Part shown: piece after piece, positions 10,301 through 22,303 of the stretch
Layout of the letters: the number at the start of each line of letters is the position of its first letter
Position numbering within the stretch: position 1 is the stretch's first letter
Source of the DNA: Craterostigma plantagineum
Lineage: Eukaryota; Streptophyta; Magnoliopsida; Lamiales; Linderniaceae
Length of the DNA: 64,000 bases
NCBI GenBank assembly: GCA_027422505.1
Contig: JAPQWV010001654.1
Span: 1-64,000, forward strand
Direction: 5' to 3'
Position numbers and translations under genes: made by a program
The notes under the pieces: model-generated
Told to the model about the DNA's origin: nothing
The model's database searches: none
Seen by the model: the letters and a program-made list of their open reading frames with translations, nothing else

Positions 10301-13017
10301 GGATGTGATGGCAGTGACGTTGGAAAATATTTCAAATATAGCTGTGATGGCACGGAACACAATTGCAGCTGTATATCGTGCTGCACAAATTGTTGCTTTC
10401 TTGCCGAATTTGGTGTATGAAAACAAGGCATGAACCTACCAATTATGTCAATCCATGCTAATTTTTACAATTTTTGTAAAATATTTATCTTGTTATTCGT
10501 TGTTATTCTGTGACTCCAGGCCTTCCCTGAAGCACTATTTCATCAAGTACTTCTGGCCATGGTTGCCCCAGATCATGAAACCAGGCTTGGAGCACATCGC
10601 ATATTTTCGGTTGTGCTTGTTCCATCATCTGTTTGTCCTCAATCGTCATCATCCACCGGTCAAAGTCCAACCAATCATGCTGATTTAGGGAGGACCCTTT
10701 CTAGATCAGTTTCTGCTTTCTCTTCTTCAGCTGCTCTCTTTGAAAAGTTAAGGAAGGAACATGGTTCGTCAAATAGATTTTCCAATCCAGCTGATGGGGC
10801 TTTGGATGAGACAGAAGAGATCTCCCAAAATCAGTCATTTTTTACACGACTTACATCAAGCTATAGTCGGAAGACTAGCAGCAAGAGATATTCTATTCCT
10901 CCAAACTTACAAAATATGGAGAACGATCTGGTACTTTTTTTTTAACCCATTTCTTTTTTCAAATCCATAAATTGGAACTTCTTGTAGTTTTGCACTTCAT
11001 ATGTAATTATGCAGAGTGGAGTATCTCTCAAGTTAAAGACTCGCCAAATCAGTCTCTTGCTGTCATCAATTTGGGTACAGGCAATCTCTCCCCTGAATAC
11101 ACCTGCCAACTTTGAAGCAATTGCTCATACTTATAGCTTGGTGATGTTGTTTTCACGTAAGAAGGTAAAGTTCTTCATTTTCTTCGGGCTATGCCTTCTT
11201 TATTTGTTGCAGGATTTCAAATTTTTTCCTGCCATTCTCTGATGTTTTTTTTTCTTTATTGTCCCCAGAAATCATGTAATGAGATTCTTATCCGAAGTTT
11301 TCAGCTAGCAATCTCACTGAGGAACATATCTATTCGAGGAGGTCAGTTTTCATATTCTTGAATCTTGTCTCGCCATATTGTCTATGGTCTTGTTAAAGAA
11401 AAAAACAAGTGCTGATTATCCTGTAACTAGGCCCTTGTGTGTATAGAATTAGGAAAAAGGTGTATGTATTGCGTGTGTTGTAAAGGTCTTGAAGTCATGT
11501 GACTAGATATCTAATTTGAAACATAATGCACACAATGTATAGGAGTTGTTGAATTTCTTATCATTTTTGGTTCCTTACAGCAATCATTTTCTATATAGGC
11601 CCCCTTCCACCATCTCGTCGACGGTCTCTTTTCACTCTGGCCACATCAATGATTCTTTTCTTGGCAAAAGCCTATGATTTACCTCATCTTGTCAATTATG
11701 CCAAGGCGTCATTAATGAACAAAATGGTAACATTGCTAACTGTTTCATTTTTTTTTTTCAAATCAGAGTTGTTTACTTACATTGCTGTTGCCGATTAGAA
11801 ACAATTTTTGAATGCCCAATGAGCTTCTACAGGTCGATCCTTTCCTCCATTTGGTGGAGAACTACAAGTTGCAAGCTCGAGAACGTGTTGGAGAAGGAAA
11901 GGGAAACTCAACCAAAACATATGGATCCAAAGAAGATGATGAAGAAGCATTAAATTCGTTTTCTTCTCTCAAAATTTGCGAAGATCAATCTACAGAATCC
12001 ATTGCGTCAGTGATTCTTCAAAATCTGGGAGAGCTATCGAACGTAATCGTCTAATCTAACTTATCCTTTTAGAATCAGCTTTCACCGTACTATATCTGAA
12101 TTTTGCAAACTATTATGCGCCAGGATGAATCGTCCAAACTCAAAGAACAGCTTCTCAAAGATTTTGTCCCCGACGATGTATGTCCTCTGGGAGCCCAGCT
12201 TGTTCTAGAACAAATTGGTTCGAAAGAACTCCTTGAGGTGGTTTTAATTTTCGTAACTGAAGCGTCTTTCTTTTACTATTATTACTTTGATCACCTAAAC
12301 CGTATTTTCTTTTCCTTTTCCTTTTTTGCAATAATGTTTAAGGTTGAACACGCTAGCGATGAATATCCAACCGACTCCTTCGCAAGCCAAACTGATACTT
12401 CCCACATGGCAAAGAATAGTTCCAACCTTTTGAGCGTCGATCAATTTATGGATATGGTAAGCGGACATATTCCTTCACAAAAAAGAGCTTTACTTTCTAC
12501 ATATTGACCGAAAGTAAGATCAGTTTGAGGTTTTCTGCTTTACATATTAACACGAAAAATTTGACGATTTTAGGTGTCTGAGACAACAAAAGACGTGGGT
12601 CATTTTTCGTCTGCTTTGAGCCCTTCTGAACTGCCATTTAAAGACATGGCCAGCCATTGCGAGGCTCTTCAGGCGGGAAAACAGCAGATGATGTCCAATT
12701 TCATGGATTTCCGTTCGCCTGCTCAAAGCGCTTCGTCGAGCTTCCTTTGTCTTGAGAATACTTCATCACCAGATTCGTCCCCTGAACCCAGATATTTAAC
12801 GGTAATTTTTTTTTTGTTTTCTCATTTTCCCCGGCTTTCAAAGCTATGCTAATGAATGGCTAACTCTTTTGTCTTTTTTTTTTTGGGTTTTTTTCAGTCA
12901 CCAATGGTCCAAAGCATAGTCTTGCCATGCGCAGCTGAGTTTCAGCACCACAATGACTTCTTTCGCTTGCCAGCTTCGAGTCCGTACGACAACTTCTTGA
13001 AAGCCGCTGGAAGTTGA
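7354..13017 (+). CDS. EFR3: EFR3-like plasma-membrane scaffold (SRL2-type armadillo protein)
   Basis: Nineteen exons fit in phase: 7354-7488, 7828-7902, 8251-8366, 8667-8781, 8872-9000, 9083-9130, 9260-9393, 9488-9681, 9776-10068, 10278-10427, 10520-10930, 11015-11164, 11269-11341, 11599-11726, 11833-12042, 12124-12237, 12343-12456, 12574-12801, 12898-13017; 978 residues. The N-terminus has the Cys-rich VCDSLCVCCPSMRPRSRHPV segment of plant EFR3 proteins (a likely acylated, basic membrane anchor), then NDRKVGKLCEYASKNPLR and helical repeats. Yeast and animal EFR3 recruits PI4-kinase III alpha to the plasma membrane; the rice homologue SRL2 affects leaf rolling. The introns after 9681 and 10427 appear to use GC donors. 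Conserved GAHRIFSVVLVPSS and LPPSRRRSLFTLATSM blocks support the model. Enzyme partners in this plant are inferred from the family. Confidence 0.9.
7689..7752. repeat. 32-bp tandem duplication in EFR3 intron 1
   Basis: ATCGGTCATGCGATGTTTTT begins at 7689 and again at 7721; the two 32-bp units look identical. Confidence 0.9.
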
Positions 13018-13463
13018 TGATGGTATCTATATGTTTACATGAGCATCAATCAATAGAGAAAGAAAAATGGACAATACTAATCAAATTTCATAGTGGTCTA
13101 TTTATTTTATTATTTATTTATTCCTTTTATTGGCGGGGAATATACCACTTCTTGCTGAGCGAGTGAGTGGTGATGAGCTCCTTGAGTATATAATAACATG
13201 AGAGAAAAAAACGATGTAAATCCTCCCAACGTAATTTAATTTTTATCTATATATAATGCAATTTAGTGATTTTTTGAGGACTTCTTCGCTACGCTTTGTC
13301 TTGTAATGTAAGGTTTGAGTGTAAAATAGATTGTCGAATACTTGTGCATATTAATCAATACAATGGCGATCTCCCCAAAATATTAGAAAATTAATGAAAA
13401 AAATCCCACGAGGATACACTACAATTACCACCATTAGATTATGGTTCATAAATTTTAATCTCC

Positions 13464-13472
13464 CTATATATA
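13464..13472 (+). promoter_or_regulatory. TATA box of the cysteine-rich peptide gene
   Basis: CTATATATACA, about 80 bp before the start codon at 13547, in the usual position for a plant core promoter. Confidence 0.65.
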
Positions 13473-13546
13473 CAAGGACAGTAGATACATCCCATAGCTA
13501 ACACAAAAACTAAAAAATTATTACTACAAGCCAAGTAGAGAGATAG

Positions 13547-13982
13547 ATGGCTCGACTTTATTCATTCTTCTGTCTTCTCATTGCAGCTGTTTTTCTTTCA
13601 GGTGCTTCATCTTCCCAAGCCTCTTATCTCCATTTGCATCATCAGTATTCTAATTTTATTTCAAGATTCTTTTTTTTTTTGTTAAATTTCTACAGCCGCG
13701 AAAGGCGACAAGCTTTGCCCATGGGTCATAAAAGGCGTTCCATGCGAGGGTTCAGACATGGGGCTAACATGCCTTCCGAGGTGCTACGTGGCTTGCGACA
13801 CGGTGTCAGTGGTTGGGCAGTGCATAGACTACGGTGGAACCATAGGCAAGACTTGCACTTGTGGGCTCATATCCCCCGACTGCAAAACAGAGCACTGCCA
13901 TGCCCCCGCCGTCCCCTTGAGGCCAATCTTGGCAGAATCCAAACAAAATTCCATGACATTTATTATTACTATTATTCCATGA
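13547..13982 (+). CDS. small secreted cysteine-rich peptide
   Basis: Exon 1 (13547-13601) encodes a hydrophobic signal peptide, MARLYSFFCLLIAAVFLS. Exon 2 (13696-13982) joins in phase 1 and brings in a compact domain with ten cysteines, beginning AAKGDKLCPWVIKGVPCEG and including CLPRCYVACDTVS and KTCTCGL; 113 residues in all. A longer single-exon reading exists in another frame but destroys the cysteine pattern and lacks a donor, so I reject it. The domain resembles plant defence-type peptides in size, secretion and cysteine density, but I cannot place it in a named family. The C-terminus after the last Cys is low-complexity. The gene ends 84 bp from the opposing NAGLU stop, so the transcripts probably overlap. 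Confidence 0.75.
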
Positions 13983-14066
13983 AATGAAACAACACAGTAG
14001 TACAATAACAATACCCTTCAAGAAATAATAAAATATTACAGCAGATGCCACGTGTGTCGATCTTTT

Positions 14067-17000
14067 TTACGAAAGGTATTTCTTAAAGAGCTCGTTGGCT
14101 ATGGCGAATGCGTCGCCATGTGCTTTTACGGGGTATGGCTCTGCGCCTTCCTGCCATTTGTTCGAATAAGAGATCCATTCCCTTCTCCATTCTCCGACGT
14201 CGAAATTGCTATTATTTTCTTTGAGGCTCTTTAGCAGACGAGCCATGTACATGGACGCTCGTGGGAGGTAGTATTTCTCTAACAGTCCGCTCCAAAATTT
14301 GTTCGCTGTTGCAAAATTAATAAAAAATGAACAAAACTGGAGCAAGTTAGCCATGGAAAACGATTCGACTAACCATAGTCATGGAGCTTGCTCTGCTTTT
14401 CCTCGGTGTTGTCGTACCACATTGTTACTTGAGTCCTTGCGTTCCATTCGTACTAAAGATACAGACGATACGGAGAATTGATAGATTGTTTTAAGACACG
14501 AAGACGCACGTCGTAATAACGGATGAAATGAAGATGGATCTTACTTGTTTCTTTTCATCAACATTCGTGGACAACTGTTTTGCACTTTCGAGCCAAGTGC
14601 CGAGGAGGAAGCTATCATCAGATGCAAGAAGCCTGTCTATATCTTTGATTAGCCGTAAGAACTTCGTCGAATAAGAAGTAAGTGCTTTCGCATCTTTGTC
14701 CCAGAAAGAACGTATGGCCTTCAGATAGACCTCGTTTGCAAGCTTCGAAAGAGTCTGCCTTGTCAAATCGACCAAATCGTACCTATAAGTGATTAAAAAA
14801 AAAGGTAAGAGTAAGACTACTTTCCCGTCATATTTTTTATACCTTCTATATGAGTAGAGCGTTCTTACCTATACGTGGGAACTTGGGCAAGTTCATTCCC
14901 AGCGTCGAGGAACAGTTTCAAGGCATCGATGGAATCTTGATTATCATACCATAGGTGAGGCTTAGGCAGCGAAGAGCTTCTTTCGTGGAGAAGAAACCTT
15001 CTCTTTTGCTGTGTTCTTAAGAGTATATGCCTCTGAATAACGTTAGGATTATCAGCTTGGGAAGCTGATGAGGGATCCCAGTCGGGAAACTGCACTATGT
15101 AGTCTTTGTTGTGGTCCTTCATGAAAGTCGAAGGTGGTAATAAATCAAATCATTTCGAACTCCATATGGAATTTGAGCTACGTTTTTCATGCGATAATAT
15201 GAACTACTGAATGACTATAAAATTGATGAGCCTTACAGCGATTCCATCAGAGCAGTTGTAGATTGTTCGATGGAGAATTTTCCATGCAGCTTCGGCTTGG
15301 TAAACTGATTTACCGTATCTTCTGAGAGAGTACGTAATCAACCAATCCTGCAAGTTAAATTTCAAAAGGTCGAGTTTTTCATGGTAAAAGATACCAGAAA
15401 TGGATGATAATGGCGATTACATATAACTCAAAATCAAGTTGAACTTTTAAGAATGAAACAATTCCCTTTCAATTTGTAAGTTTCATACTATTTCAGTTCA
15501 AGAATGCAATACACGTCATAAAACATGTAAATTGCAGACACATTATAACGAAAGGTTTCGTGATCGTTTCATCAGATGCACAAAGATCTACCTCAACTTT
15601 TACAGGTTCGCTTCGAAATGCCATTTCAGACATCAACTCATACACAACAGGGTTTTGTTCAATCCCTTCCATGCACATCCCTACACCAACCTATACGGAA
15701 AGAAGATCACGAGAACACTAACCATATATATGACAAATTGCGCGAGTTAGTTCGACCATATGCAGTTGATTGAGAGCTTACTTACCATTGTTGAATTCTT
15801 GCTTACACGAGCATCGATAGGTCCCGTGGAAACTGCGCCTAATGTGCCATACATTTCAATGTTTCCACCAAAGTTATGAAGCATGCACCTGAAAGTGAGT
15901 TGTGACTTTAAAGGTTAATAAATGAGGAACTGAATCACTGTTATTACATTAGCTTGTTGGAAAAGGCAAACATAAACTTAAGTGAGTTTCTTGCATACCA
16001 TATGTAAGGAGTGTCATAAAATTGAAGTGAAGATTTCCAAATAGGTTTCACATCAGCAAATAGATCAAGCACTATCATCTTCCCAAATGGAACAGAATGT
16101 AGAAGTGCCTGAAACCATAAATAACTCCTAATAATCATTCAAATGCATTATATATACATATATATACATATATCACGAAACGCTATTTGCATCCCAAAGA
16201 ACACTCATAGGTCCACTCAACAAGAATCTTAGGAAGGGAATTTTATTTAGTTTATGGTAGTGGATAAACGCAAGTTTACATGTAAAAAGGAGATATCATC
16301 GAACTTGCTTAAGTTAGTTAGCTTATACCTTCATCTGTGGTGGTTTCCAGAAAGAAGAGTCTGAATAAAATAGCCAGCCCTGAAAGATTGATCAAATTAA
16401 AAGGGTTGAGCAACCATATTAAAAGTTTTGGCAGAAAATATTTAGAAGTTATGATCTATCAACTTGGTGAGAGGAATTTTCTCCCCTAATTGGTATACAC
16501 GTCTGCCCCTAGAAAAGCTTTGTTCCACAGAAAAACTCCAAAGGTAAAATAACATACTTGCATTAACCATATTGCATCCTTGTCCACTGCAGACATTGCT
16601 TTGTATACCGAAGAACCAAGCGAGGAGATATATTCTGGGTCACTTGTAGGTGGAGAGTTCTCATTGAACGTATCACTTCACAAATGATGAATTTGGACGT
16701 CCCATTTAGTTCAAACATAGAGATAAAAGGAAATAATCATTCGAACAAATACAATGTAAATGCACCGAAAACCCATGAGTTTACAGTGATAGGCATACCA
16801 GCTGTACACGTTTGTTACAACTCCATATTCTGCATAAACATGAATATCAAAATATAAATTTGTGGAGGGATATGAAATGCTAAGGAAACTTACTTATTCA
16901 GTGAGAAATATGATATCTTTTGAAGTATATAGGGAAAAGTTAATGAGTTGGTAAAATACTAGAAGGAATTGAAGAAGCATTACTCGTTAAGCTAACCAAC

Positions 17001-19096
17001 ATTATTATTTACCCTCAATCTGCTTTTTCATGAATGCTTCTCCAATTTTAATGAATAATGGGTCAGATGGGTCAAGAAGAAAAGTGCAGCACCATTTTGG
17101 ATTAGCATCAACAGTGTTCCTAGGTGACAACAGAAAACCAAATAAGTGTTATCGAAAATGAATTGGCATGTTAATCAAGACAAAGGCATATACATACCAA
17201 TCTCCAAGTCTGCTTATATTTGCTGAGGGGAAAATTGCTTTCAACGCCGCCGGAACATTACCAGAAAATGATGGAAGCACTGTAAGAAAATGGATTATTA
17301 AGTGTCAATTAGAATTTAAAATTGAGTTTCAACTTTCGAGTTAGGCGATCAAGATGATGCAAGAAAACGGGTATTAAGATGAGAATATTTGGAACTGAAG
17401 CTGTAATATACCAGGTGTCATGCCTAGCTCTATCATTCTTGATAATATTAACTTTTGCAACTTCAATTGGTTACTTAACCAGTTCTTCCTCAATGGCCCA
17501 CCCCATCTGCATCAAAAAGAGGAATTGGAACTCAACCATTTGATGTAAAGGTAGTAAAATTGAAAAATGATCATCTGAAAATAGTTCATGGAAGTTCTCG
17601 GGACTACAATGCGAAAAAAGAAGGGGGAAAAAAAGAGGGCAAACCCGTGCAAGTTGCCCATGCGTGCCCAAGCAAGAAATGCAGGTCCACCAAAGAAATC
17701 ATTCAAATCACTTTTAGTAATGTTATAATCCTACAATGGAAAAAAAAAAAGGGAACAAACTCTTAGGAAGCTGGGAAAATGAAGATAAATACATGATCCA
17801 AGAAGATAAACAACGACTTCATAAATATTTGAGGAATTCTTCAGTTTCTCACGTGGTGACAATTCCAACGAAATGATACCAGTTTAAACTAAAAACGTAC
17901 TGCAAAAACTTTCTGCCATATTGCTTCTTGGCCAGTAAACGCCAGAGGAAAGTTAACACCTTGAAGTGCCATCCAATCGATCTCCTTTTCCCATCTTTTC
18001 CAGTCCCACCAAACATAGGAATCTGCAAAAATCAATCATTCATCAATTCCTGTTCAAAACTGTGTCCTAACAAGCATCGCAATAAGATCAATGCATCTCT
18101 TACAGCTAGACGTGACAACATTTTGGTAATAGTTCAAAGGCACGGGGCGTTGAATAAGCACACCACTCGATTTCACGGTAGGAAGTGATCCACGATTTGG
18201 AACCGAACCAAGTTGTGAGCCACCCGTTTTGTCCCACGAAATATGAACGCCACACCAATACTTTAAGTACCAGTGAAGCCCTGAGGTGATATCAACTGCC
18301 GAGGTTCCTTTTATCCTTATCGGAGAGTAAAAAAACAAAAGAAAACCAATATTATTACAAGGAATGGGCTCTCGTGTTAAAGGGATTTGTTTTAGGAATC
18401 TGCTAAAAAGGAATTCGTAGCCAACTCAGTTAAGACTCAAATCCAATCACTGATGTCAGCTATGTCGAGGGACATCCATTATAAGACAATTTTCATCTTC
18501 CCCACATAGAGATGAAATAATGAAAGGACAACAAAACCAAATTACTTAACCAAGGAATATGAAACAAAGCCTATTAGAAAGAAATTTCAAAGAGTAGATG
18601 AAAATAAAGTAAAATTCTGCCTACATTATTTCAACGGAGCCTCTCCTGTAATTGCTGATAACGAAGCAGCTACGTCCGCCGCATTCATCCTGACATAACA
18701 TACGACCATTTCAGAGGTAAAAAAGAATGAAAACATGAATAACGAAAACAACTCCATCAAAGGGGGCTTTGAATTCCTTGCAAAGCTTCGTTATGGTCAA
18801 CGAGCCCTAATAAATAGAATTGGTCTTTTTTTTTAATTTTTGGGAAAGAAGAAGGCGACCTCTGTAATAATCTCGAACTCGAAACTTGACAAATGGGTCG
18901 GAAGCAGCCTCTCAAGAACGCCTTTTGCAGCAGCTTCTTGCTGGATTGGAGATGCTCTTTTGGAGCTCAAACGGCTCAATATAGAATGTATAGCTTCGGA
19001 TTGTTGCACAGAAGCCGAGGAAGAAGAGCATAGAGACGACAAGAAAACTGATGCTACTACAACAAGTAAGAACCTACGACATCCTTTCAATACCAT
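14067..19096 (-). CDS. NAGLU: alpha-N-acetylglucosaminidase (GH89, NAGLU family)
   Basis: Nineteen minus-strand exons fit in phase: 19096-18860, 18689-18625, 18315-18104, 18022-17901, 17730-17645, 17506-17412, 17279-17198, 17119-17013, 16829-16799, 16675-16558, 16379-16329, 16108-15999, 15888-15786, 15690-15592, 15347-15237, 15116-14869, 14782-14545, 14452-14374, 14305-14067; 810 residues. A signal peptide ([20 protein letters not shown]) leads into GH89 blocks: [69 protein letters not shown] and [13 protein letters not shown]. The family removes terminal alpha-GlcNAc residues in vacuole/lysosome or apoplast; the Arabidopsis gene is needed for normal reproduction. All introns appear to be GT..AG. 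The length is typical of plant NAGLU. Symbol by homology recalled from the family. Confidence 0.93.
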
Positions 19097-19140
19097 TATT
19101 TGGACAGCTCAAGTAGATAGTTTTAGTTCTTTCCAAGAAC

Positions 19141-19383
19141 GATGAATTGGATGAAGATGAGGTTTCTTATTACTACTACGATGATACTACAGTGTACAGT
19201 CAACGGGGTTACGAGTTAAATGCTTGTTTCGTTCTTGGAGAAGAATCACATCAAATTACAAATAAACCCTTCGCGATTTCAGATGTATCAGACTTCGGAG
19301 AAGATAGATTAAAAATTCATTCATGGTTTTGGTTTCCTGAACTCAAAGATCACTATGGCCATATCAGTTTTGACCTTTATTAG
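19141..19383 (+). other. unassigned ORF, copy A (gene fragment)
   Basis: About 80 codons starting at the left edge of the duplication, reading DELDEDEVSYYYYDDTTVYS and ending SWFWFPELKDHYGHISFDLY. No ATG opens it and no upstream exon is seen, so it looks like the 3' end of a truncated gene. The open frame survives in copy B with a few substitutions and one codon insertion. The wording faintly recalls the region after the LRRs of plant TIR-NLR proteins, but I cannot establish that. Confidence 0.4.
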
Positions 19384-19700
19384 TTAATTCTTGAGCCCAA
19401 TCACGAAGATGAAAACGTTTTCACTTTTTTCTACTCTTATGGCTACTACGAGTGAAGGTAAAGCTAACTTGCGAGGAAGGTAATCAAACGCAGAGCATTC
19501 TTAAAACACATACCATAATGTATCAGAAGAATTTAGCCAATTCTTAAGCGAACATACGCTGAGAAGAGAATTAATGAGTATTCCAATCCAAAGATAAGAG
19601 AAATCCCAAAACATAAGCATCGCCATTACGAAGAACAAAGATTCAAGTTTCAGTTCATACAAACGCAGGCATTTTCAATAAGCAGCTCAAGAATCAAAAT

Positions 19701-19976
19701 CTACTCTTCGCCAGCAGATCCCTCCTCGCCGCTCTTCTTGTTGTGCTTCCTCGCATACCTCTGGTTCCTCAGAAACTTGGGATCCATCTGATTTACCATT
19801 CAAAAATATTAGAAAAAAAAAATCAAACCTTCATAAACGCAACACAGTAAAATTACAGCGAAGAATGGGAATACCCCTTTGGTGGATGTGTTACGATGCC
19901 TTTTGGGCTTCTTGATTCCGTTCCTGTGCGCCTTGCGCGACTGATTGTGCGCGGTGTGGTTCTTCGACTTCGCCAT
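19701..19976 (-). CDS. RPL29: 60S ribosomal protein L29 (eL29), copy A
   Basis: Exons 19976-19875 and 19787-19701 join between codons to give 62 residues, starting [20 protein letters not shown], with HTSTKG-like [20 protein letters not shown] and an acidic-tipped tail. This is the normal size and sequence pattern of the small, very basic eL29 protein of the large cytosolic subunit. Upstream lie TGGGCTTGGGCC and a telo-box, the usual pair on plant ribosomal-protein promoters. The encoded protein is identical to that of copy B at 21524-21800, so both copies look functional. Confidence 0.95.
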
Positions 19977-20210
19977 TCTCTACAACGCTGTCGAGAAAAT
20001 CCCCAAAAAAACAAACAAAATAAAAAAGGATCGTAAATTTAACACTTCAATTCAACAACGTGGAACTAGAACTAAGATTCAGCGAGCTCGATGGTCGGCG
20101 TAGTCCACCTGTTAGATCTCTGTCTCACGGCGGCGAAAAGCGTACCAAATTGAGGTCTCGGCGTAGGTTTTCCTAGATATATTGAGTTTCGTATACCCTA
20201 ATCGACCTTT

Positions 20211-20238
20211 TGGGCTTGGGCCTTCTTTGTTAGGGTTT
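20211..20238 (-). promoter_or_regulatory. site II plus telo-box promoter elements, RPL29 copy A
   Basis: TGGGCTTGGGCC at 20211-20222 and TTAGGGTTT at 20230-20238 (AAACCCTAA on the gene strand), about 240 bp upstream of the RPL29 start. This pairing marks plant translation-related genes. Confidence 0.75.
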
Positions 20239-20482
20239 CATTTTTTTCCTTGTCTAAACAAAATAATAAATTTAGTAGGACATATGGGAACGATCTACAA
20301 TAGTCGTCGTCGTCACGTAAGTTTACAAAATGATAATGTATAGTCGAAATTCAAACAAAACCATAATTGGATCCACGTTGCGTTGAGAACAACAACAACG
20401 TTAATAAAATTTCGATATTACGCATACAAATACAATAGTTGATCTTTCTCTATAATTAGTCTCTCCACATTTTCGCCGAACT

Positions 20483-20692
20483 ATGGCCGACGACTCGACC
20501 ACCCTCATCAAGGTGGGACCCATCGGAAGCCGAAGCGGCAATCCGTGGGACCAAAAGGGCTGCAACAAAATTGTTCGAATATTCATTTCGCACGACGACG
20601 AAATCAACTCGATCCAATTCCAATACATCGAGAACGGAGCGGTGGTGCTCTCCGAGCGGCAGGGCTCCAACAACGGATACAACTTCAGTGTC
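20483..20692 (+). pseudogene. jacalin-related lectin, 5' exon only (truncated copy A)
   Basis: Exon 1 encodes 70 residues, MADDSTTLIKVGPIGSRSGN onward, followed by an intact GTAAGT donor at 20693. The second exon is absent: the duplication ends in the intron at about 20786 and foreign filler follows. The residues differ from the full copy at 22304 by only two changes (V/I, I/V). It can yield at most half of a jacalin domain and is unlikely to make a folded lectin, though its promoter region is intact. Confidence 0.85.
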
Positions 20693-20796
20693 GTAAGTCT
20701 ACTCACTACTCGAAATAAAAGATGCCGGCCGAACAAATCTTAAGCTCGTACTCGAAGAGAGTGCATTTATATATATATATATTTATCGTACCAGGA

Positions 20797-20955
20797 GACG
20801 ACACGAAAGACGAAGACTTCGCCGAGAGAAGTCTAGAAGAGCACGAGACCGTCGAAGTTCCCAGCAAACCCGCCATGTTTGCAGCTTGTTTGTGGTTTGC
20901 TCTTCGGTTCGAGCTTAAAGACTGTATCTTGGTTTGTGACTCGTGTTTGGGTTCA
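20797..20955 (-). pseudogene. filler DNA at the duplication junction: plastid transit-peptide-like exon
   Basis: On the minus strand an ATG in good context (AAACATGGCG) at about 20877 opens MAGLLGTSTVSCSSRLLSAK and about ten further Ser-rich residues, then runs into GTACGA at the junction. This Ser/Ala-rich, acid-free N-terminus is what a chloroplast transit peptide looks like, and the 70 bp before it is an AC-rich leader-like stretch. No continuation is present. It seems to be a first exon copied from elsewhere and inserted between the two units. Source gene unknown. Confidence 0.5.
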
Positions 20956-20961
20956 AGAACG

Positions 20962-21206
20962 ATGAATTGGATGAAGATGAGGTTTCTTATTATTGCTACT
21001 ACGATGATACTGCAGTGTACAGTCAACGGGGTTACGAGTTAAATGCTTGTTTCGTTCTTGGAGAAGAATCACATCAAATTACAAATAAACCCTTCGCGAT
21101 TTCAGATGTATCAGACTTCGGAGAAGATAGATTAGAAATTCATTCATGGTTTTGGTTTCCTGAACTCAAAGATCATTATTGCCATATCAGTTTTGACCTT
21201 TATTAG
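20962..21206 (+). other. unassigned ORF, copy B (gene fragment)
   Basis: Counterpart of the ORF at 19141. It keeps the frame to the same stop (HISFDLY) with YYCYYDD in place of YYYYDD and Lys-to-Glu and Gly-to-Cys changes. No upstream start: the filler before it does not continue the frame past a TAA near 20917. Confidence 0.35.
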
Positions 21207-21523
21207 TTAATTCTTGAGCCCAATCACGAAGATGAAAACGTTTTCACTTCTTTCTACTCTTATGGCTACTACGAGTGAAGGTAAAGCTAACTTGCGAGGA
21301 AGGTAATCAAACGCAGAGCATTCTTAAAACACATACCATAATGTATCAGAAGAATTTAGCCAATTCTTAAGCGAACATACGCTGAGAAGAGAATTAATGA
21401 GTATTCCAATCCAAAGATAAGAGAAATCCCAAAACATAAGCATCGCCATTACGAAGAACAAAGATTCAAGTTTCAGTTCATACAAACGCAGGCATTTTCA
21501 ATAAGCAGCTCAAGAATCAAAAT

Positions 21524-21800
21524 CTACTCTTCGCCAGCAGATCCCTCCTCGCCGCTCTTCTTGTTGTGCTTCCTCGCATACCTCTGGTTCCTCAGAAACT
21601 TGGGATCCATCTGATTTACCATTCAAAAATATTAGAAAAAAAAAAATCAAACCTTCATAAACGCAACACAGTAAAATTACAGCGAAGAATGGGAATACCC
21701 CTTTGGTGGATGTGTTACGATGCCTTTTGGGCTTCTTGATTCCGTTCCTGTGCGCCTTGCGCGACTGATTGTGCGCGGTGTGGTTCTTCGACTTCGCCAT
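21524..21800 (-). CDS. RPL29: 60S ribosomal protein L29 (eL29), copy B
   Basis: Exons 21800-21699 and 21610-21524 encode the same 62 residues as copy A. The intron is one A longer. Its own site II/telo-box pair lies at 22027-22054. Both exon borders are GT..AG. Identity of the two coding sequences points to a recent duplication or gene conversion. Confidence 0.95.
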
Positions 21801-22026
21801 TCTCTACAACGCTGTCGAGAAAATCCCCAAAAAAACAAACAAAATAAAAAAGGATCGTAAATTTAACACTTCAATTCAACAACGTGGAACTAGAACTAAG
21901 ATTCAGCGAGCTCGATGGTCGGCGTAGTCCACCTGTTAGATCTCTGTCTCACGGCGGCGAAAAGCGTACCAAATTGAGGTCTCGGCGTAGGTTTTCCTAG
22001 ATATATTGAGACCCTAATCGAGCTTT

Positions 22027-22054
22027 TGGGCTTGGGCCTTCTTTGTTAGGGTTT
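22027..22054 (-). promoter_or_regulatory. site II plus telo-box promoter elements, RPL29 copy B
   Basis: TGGGCTTGGGCC followed by TTAGGGTTT, duplicated with the gene. Confidence 0.75.
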
Positions 22055-22303
22055 CATTTTTTTCCTTGTCTAAACAAAATAATAAATTTAGTAGGACATA
22101 TGGGAACGATCTACAATAGTCGTCGTCGTCACGTAAGTTGACAAAATGATAATGTATAGTCGAAATTCAAACAAAACCATAATTGGATCCACGTTGCGTT
22201 TATTACAGGAGAACAACAACGTTAATAAAATTTCGATATTACGCATACAAATAGAATAGTTGATCTTTCTCTATAATTAGTCTCTCTACATTTTCGCCGA
22301 ACT

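Larger units (their letters stand above)
19135..20786. repeat. tandem duplication, unit A (about 1.65 kb)
   Basis: From CAAGAACGATGAATTGG at about 19135 to the TA repeat near 20786 this matches 20956-22615 almost base for base. It carries an unassigned ORF, RPL29 (minus) and exon 1 of a jacalin lectin gene (plus). The right edge falls in a (TA)n run of the lectin intron. Indels separate the copies: unit A has an extra ~10 bp near 20187 and lacks about 8-10 bp present in unit B near 22200. Confidence 0.95.

Noticed and set aside
13547..13987. 146-codon single-exon reading of the cysteine-rich peptide locus
   Set aside because: It reads the intron and then the second exon in the wrong frame, losing the cysteine pattern; the spliced model gives a signal peptide plus a ten-Cys domain.
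20722..21042. plus-strand 106-codon ORF across the duplication junction
   Set aside because: It fuses intron, filler and unit B sequence; the minus-strand transit-peptide reading explains the filler better.
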